A program made the translations under genes and the position numbers. Below, piece after piece: positions 6,244 to 8,507 of a stretch of DNA of 8,507 nucleotides (positions within the stretch are counted from its first letter, which is position 1; every line of letters begins with the position of its first letter). The stretch comes from JBKEAD01 sp047973165 (lineage in GTDB: Bacteria; Verrucomicrobiota; Verrucomicrobiia; Chthoniobacterales; JBKEAD01), in assembly GCA_047973165.1 (NCBI GenBank), contig JBKEBM010000097.1, forward strand, positions 1-8,507, in the 5' to 3' direction. The notes under the pieces are model-generated. The model was given only the letters and a program-made list of their open reading frames with translations. It had not been told where the DNA came from and made no database searches.

Positions 6244-8507
6244 TCACTTCTTTTGTGCAGCGTCCAGGCTTTCGAGCGGCAGGGCTTCGTCCCAGCGGAG
6301 CCAGGAGTGTTTCGGGCCTTTGTGGAGTTCGAAGGTATGTCCGGCTTTTACGATCTCAGCCATATCACGTCCGCCGGGCGTCGAGAACTGCACGCGTCCG
6401 ACGCTGGCCATCAGGTCGTCCGTGCGAATTCGGAATTTCATAAAACCGAGAGTCGCAGTCAGGCCACCCGCATTCCAAAAGCGCGAATTTTTGCGAACCA
6501 GTGGTGAAAAGCGGTTTTCGATTTCTACCGTTAGGATAACTTTTGAGCCATCCTCTGAGAGCACCTTATCTGAAACCACACCAATTTGTAATTCGCGATA
6601 GAGGACAGGAGCACCCGGTTTTACAGTGGTTGACGAGGATGTGAGGTAAAATGTAAAACCAGCCTCTTCAGTAATGACCTGCTGGCGGTTGCTAATGACT
6701 GTCCCACTGAACTCATAGCCATGCTGCTTCGCAAAAGAAGGTGCGCAGTCGATATAAATGCCGCCAAACAAAGTATCCAGCCCCGTTACGCCCTGGAGCG
6801 AGATCGTCGGGTGGACCAGTGAAAAGTGAGAACCCTTGCCACGCAGAAACTCAAAGCCGGGATAAAAACGCGCCGTGACTGTAACCTTCGATTTTTGCAC
6901 CTCGACGGTTTCCACAAGTCCGACCGGCTGGCCGAGATAGCGCATTTGTGATTGTCCGGCAATGAGACCGCGTGCCGTTTCAAAAACGATTTTGATCGGT
7001 GAGGAAGTCACACGCGCCGCTGCCTCGCTGGCAAAATACGGGTAGCTTTTTATCACTTTGTTCCCCGTGTTGTCACCTGCTGCTGGCTCTGCTTTCAGCG
7101 GTTCAGCACCAGCAAAGGTATCAAAAGTAAGGCCTCCTTCGAGAAGAGATTTAAAACCAAATAGTTCCAGTTTTACACTACCAGGTCCGGCTGAAATTTC
7201 CGTTGCCGGAACCCGCCAGAAACGAGTCGAGGGCTTTAAAAGATCGGCATGTTCTTCCCACAGCACGCCAAGCAGTTGAGGTTTGCCGTCCGCGCTGAGC
7301 TTCTTGTTTTCGATGCGTCCGACTGGCAGGCCGCGATAGATAATCGGTGCTCCTTTGATAAGCGGAGGGAGTTTGTCCGCCTCGACATAAAAATGCAGCC
7401 CGCGCTTCGCTTTCAGATTTTCTTCCCAGAGTTCGCTCGTCGCTGTATTGCCGGAAAACTGTCTGCTCTCCGGAGGAAGAGCCGCTGTCCCATCCGGAGA
7501 AAAAGGATGGTTCAACTCGATATAAGCACCGGTGACAAGCGTCTCAAGTCCCGTTACCCCCTGGAGTGAAATCTCGGGTTTCACGAGGGTAAAATTCGTT
7601 CCCTGCACCAGCAAAGCCTCGTATTCGGGATACAAACGGGCCGTCGCACTCAGTATGCCGGTATTAAGCTCAGGCTTGACCGCCACAACCAAACCCACCG
7701 GAACTCCCAAATAGCAAACCGGCGTAACGTCGGGTATAATCGTCCGCCCGTCATCAAACTGAATCTCAAATGGCTCACCCACCGCACGCGCTTCAGCTTC
7801 ATTTTTCGCCAGCCTGAAACTTGCTGTTCCTTCCAATGGTTTTCCGGGATGTCCAAAATCATCGAAAGTAATACTGCCCTGCACAAGCGCATTGATGCCT
7901 GCCATGGAAATCGTCAGCCCGCTGGGTCCGGCACTGATGCTGCCGGCAGGATTCATCCAGAAAACACTTGCTGAGTTGACGAGCGGAGCCTGCTCTTTTT
8001 CCAGAATAACCTGGATGAAAGGCTCCTCTTTTTTTGGAACTTTCGGACGATCGACGCGCCCGACAAGCATCCCGCGAAAGTAAACCGGTGCTCCGCGCAC
8101 AATCGGCGGGAGCGGGTCTGCGTAAAGACGAATCGTATTTCCCTGCACGACGCCGGTATTGAAAACCGGTGCTGTTTCGAGAGCGGTAAAGTAGGTGGCA
8201 TAGGGTCCACCACCAGCCTGAGCGCGAATTGAGTTTCCCTGGATCAGTGAATCCAGCCCCGAAGTCCCCTCCAGAGAAATTACGGGTTGGTCGATCCAGA
8301 ATTTTGTTTCCTCTCGTGCCAGGCCTTCGGCAAAAGCCTTGAGACGCACAGTTACGGCTACCCGCTGCAGCTTCTCGTCCAGGTCCACGCCCGTAACGCG
8401 CCCCGCCTCGACACCGCGAAAAATCAGATTAGTTTTTCCCGGTTCCATACCCGGAGCATCTTGAAAAGAAATCACAATCTCTGGTCCCCGAGACTGCCAT
8501 TGCTGGT
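6244..8507 (-). CDS. PqiB/LetB-like MCE-domain envelope transport protein, N-terminus cut by the window edge
   Basis: The minus frame is open from its TGA (6244-6246) to the right edge, about 754 codons. It runs past a GTG at 8475 that lies inside the first MCE domain, so the true start is outside the window. The protein carries six MCE (MlaD-type) domains. In residues counted from the 8475 codon they lie at about -4 to 95, 113-218, 236-322, 359-452, 493-576 and 605-700. Domains 1, 3 and 5 share P-x-ISL-x-G-x-(S/T)-GL-(D/E)-(T/S)-L. Domains 2, 4 and 6 share GAP-x(2)-YR near their start and FW later on; 2 and 4 also share SAGP. MCE proteins form hexameric rings or tunnels that carry lipids between the inner and outer membrane; E. 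coli PqiB has three domains and LetB seven. The visible N-terminus (QQWQSRGPE) fits the stretch that follows a membrane anchor in this family. The end (GHTFELHKGPKHSWLRWDEALPLE) looks like the PqiB-type end. A PqiA/LetA-like membrane gene would be expected to the right. Confidence 0.93.
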   Translation of the reverse strand, partial: QQWQSRGPEIVISFQDAPGMEPGKTNLIFRGVEAGRVTGVDLDEKLQRVAVTVRLKAFAEGLAREETKFWIDQPVISLEGTSGLDSLIQGNSIRAQAGGGPYATYFTALETAPVFNTGVVQGNTIRLYADPLPPIVRGAPVYFRGMLVGRVDRPKVPKKEEPFIQVILEKEQAPLVNSASVFWMNPAGSISAGPSGLTISMAGINALVQGSITFDDFGHPGKPLEGTASFRLAKNEAEARAVGEPFEIQFDDGRTIIPDVTPVCYLGVPVGLVVAVKPELNTGILSATARLYPEYEALLVQGTNFTLVKPEISLQGVTGLETLVTGAYIELNHPFSPDGTAALPPESRQFSGNTATSELWEENLKAKRGLHFYVEADKLPPLIKGAPIIYRGLPVGRIENKKLSADGKPQLLGVLWEEHADLLKPSTRFWRVPATEISAGPGSVKLELFGFKSLLEGGLTFDTFAGAEPLKAEPAAGDNTGNKVIKSYPYFASEAAARVTSSPIKIVFETARGLIAGQSQMRYLGQPVGLVETVEVQKSKVTVTARFYPGFEFLRGKGSHFSLVHPTISLQGVTGLDTLFGGIYIDCAPSFAKQHGYEFSGTVISNRQQVITEEAGFTFYLTSSSTTVKPGAPVLYRELQIGVVSDKVLSEDGSKVILTVEIENRFSPLVRKNSRFWNAGGLTATLGFMKFRIRTDDLMASVGRVQFSTPGGRDMAEIVKAGHTFELHKGPKHSWLRWDEALPLESLDAAQKK
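6378..8490 (-). repeat. Threefold A-B tandem of MCE domains inside the gene
   Basis: Similar blocks recur within the coding sequence. The type-A motif (ISLQGVTGL or ISLEGTSGL) is encoded near 8268, 7566 and 6796. The type-B motif (GAPV/I-x-YR or FRG) is encoded near 8080, 7340 and 6605. The spacing between successive copies is about 700-770 bases. Parts of the repeat are visible in DNA, for example CCGTTACGCCCTGGAG near 6783 and CCGTTACCCCCTGGAG near 7553. This indicates that a two-domain unit was copied, with later divergence. Confidence 0.75.

Noticed and set aside
6208..6507. 99-codon plus-strand open frame
   Set aside because: It is antisense to the last MCE domain, which has clear protein-family support on the minus strand.
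8473..8475. GTG as the start codon of the MCE gene
   Set aside because: The reading frame continues upstream to the window edge (QQWQSRGPEIV...), and those residues match the beginning of the first MCE domain and the stretch before it. The GTG is an internal valine codon.
6244..8507. Repeated DNA blocks as a mobile or CRISPR-like repeat
   Set aside because: The repeats are diverged, in frame, about 700-770 bases apart and explained by duplicated MCE domains.

Overview
The window reads as ordinary chromosomal DNA of a Gram-negative bacterium, most likely a verrucomicrobion (Opitutae-like). The support is a cell-surface protein with a PEP-CTERM tail, an outer-membrane lipoprotein, a multi-MCE envelope transport protein and a solute-binding protein of a type I associate with that group. 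The taxonomic call is inference from protein style, not from a marker gene. I see no mobile element, CRISPR array, tRNA or rRNA, and no gene-free stretch longer than about 150 bases.

Layout, left to right. (1) Positions 1-453, minus strand: the first 151 codons of a secreted solute-binding protein for an ABC importer, running off the left edge. (2) 454-553: a divergent intergenic region shared with hemB; a 23-codon open frame (486-557) inside it overlaps the hemB start as ATGA. (3) 554-1543, plus: hemB, porphobilinogen synthase, with the zinc cysteines replaced as in the magnesium-type enzymes. (4) 1544-1694: a short gap with a 7-bp hairpin and a weak promoter-like sequence. (5) 1695-5347, plus: three tightly packed genes (16-bp and 4-bp gaps), namely a DUF4380-like beta-sandwich protein, a small lipoprotein and uvrB. 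UvrB has about 44 extra residues between its two helicase halves and a basic C-terminal tail. (6) 5367-6104, minus, convergent with uvrB: a PEP-CTERM exported protein. (7) 6244-8507, minus: a PqiB/LetB-like protein with six MCE domains in an alternating A-B pattern, truncated by the right edge.

The genes do not form one evident pathway. They cover sugar or other solute uptake, haem synthesis, nucleotide excision repair and envelope functions. The most notable points are the six-domain MCE architecture, the UvrB insertion and tail, the small frame coupled to hemB, the change in codon use at the uvrB boundary, and the general lack of clear Shine-Dalgarno sequences. I did not find a convincing undescribed system.
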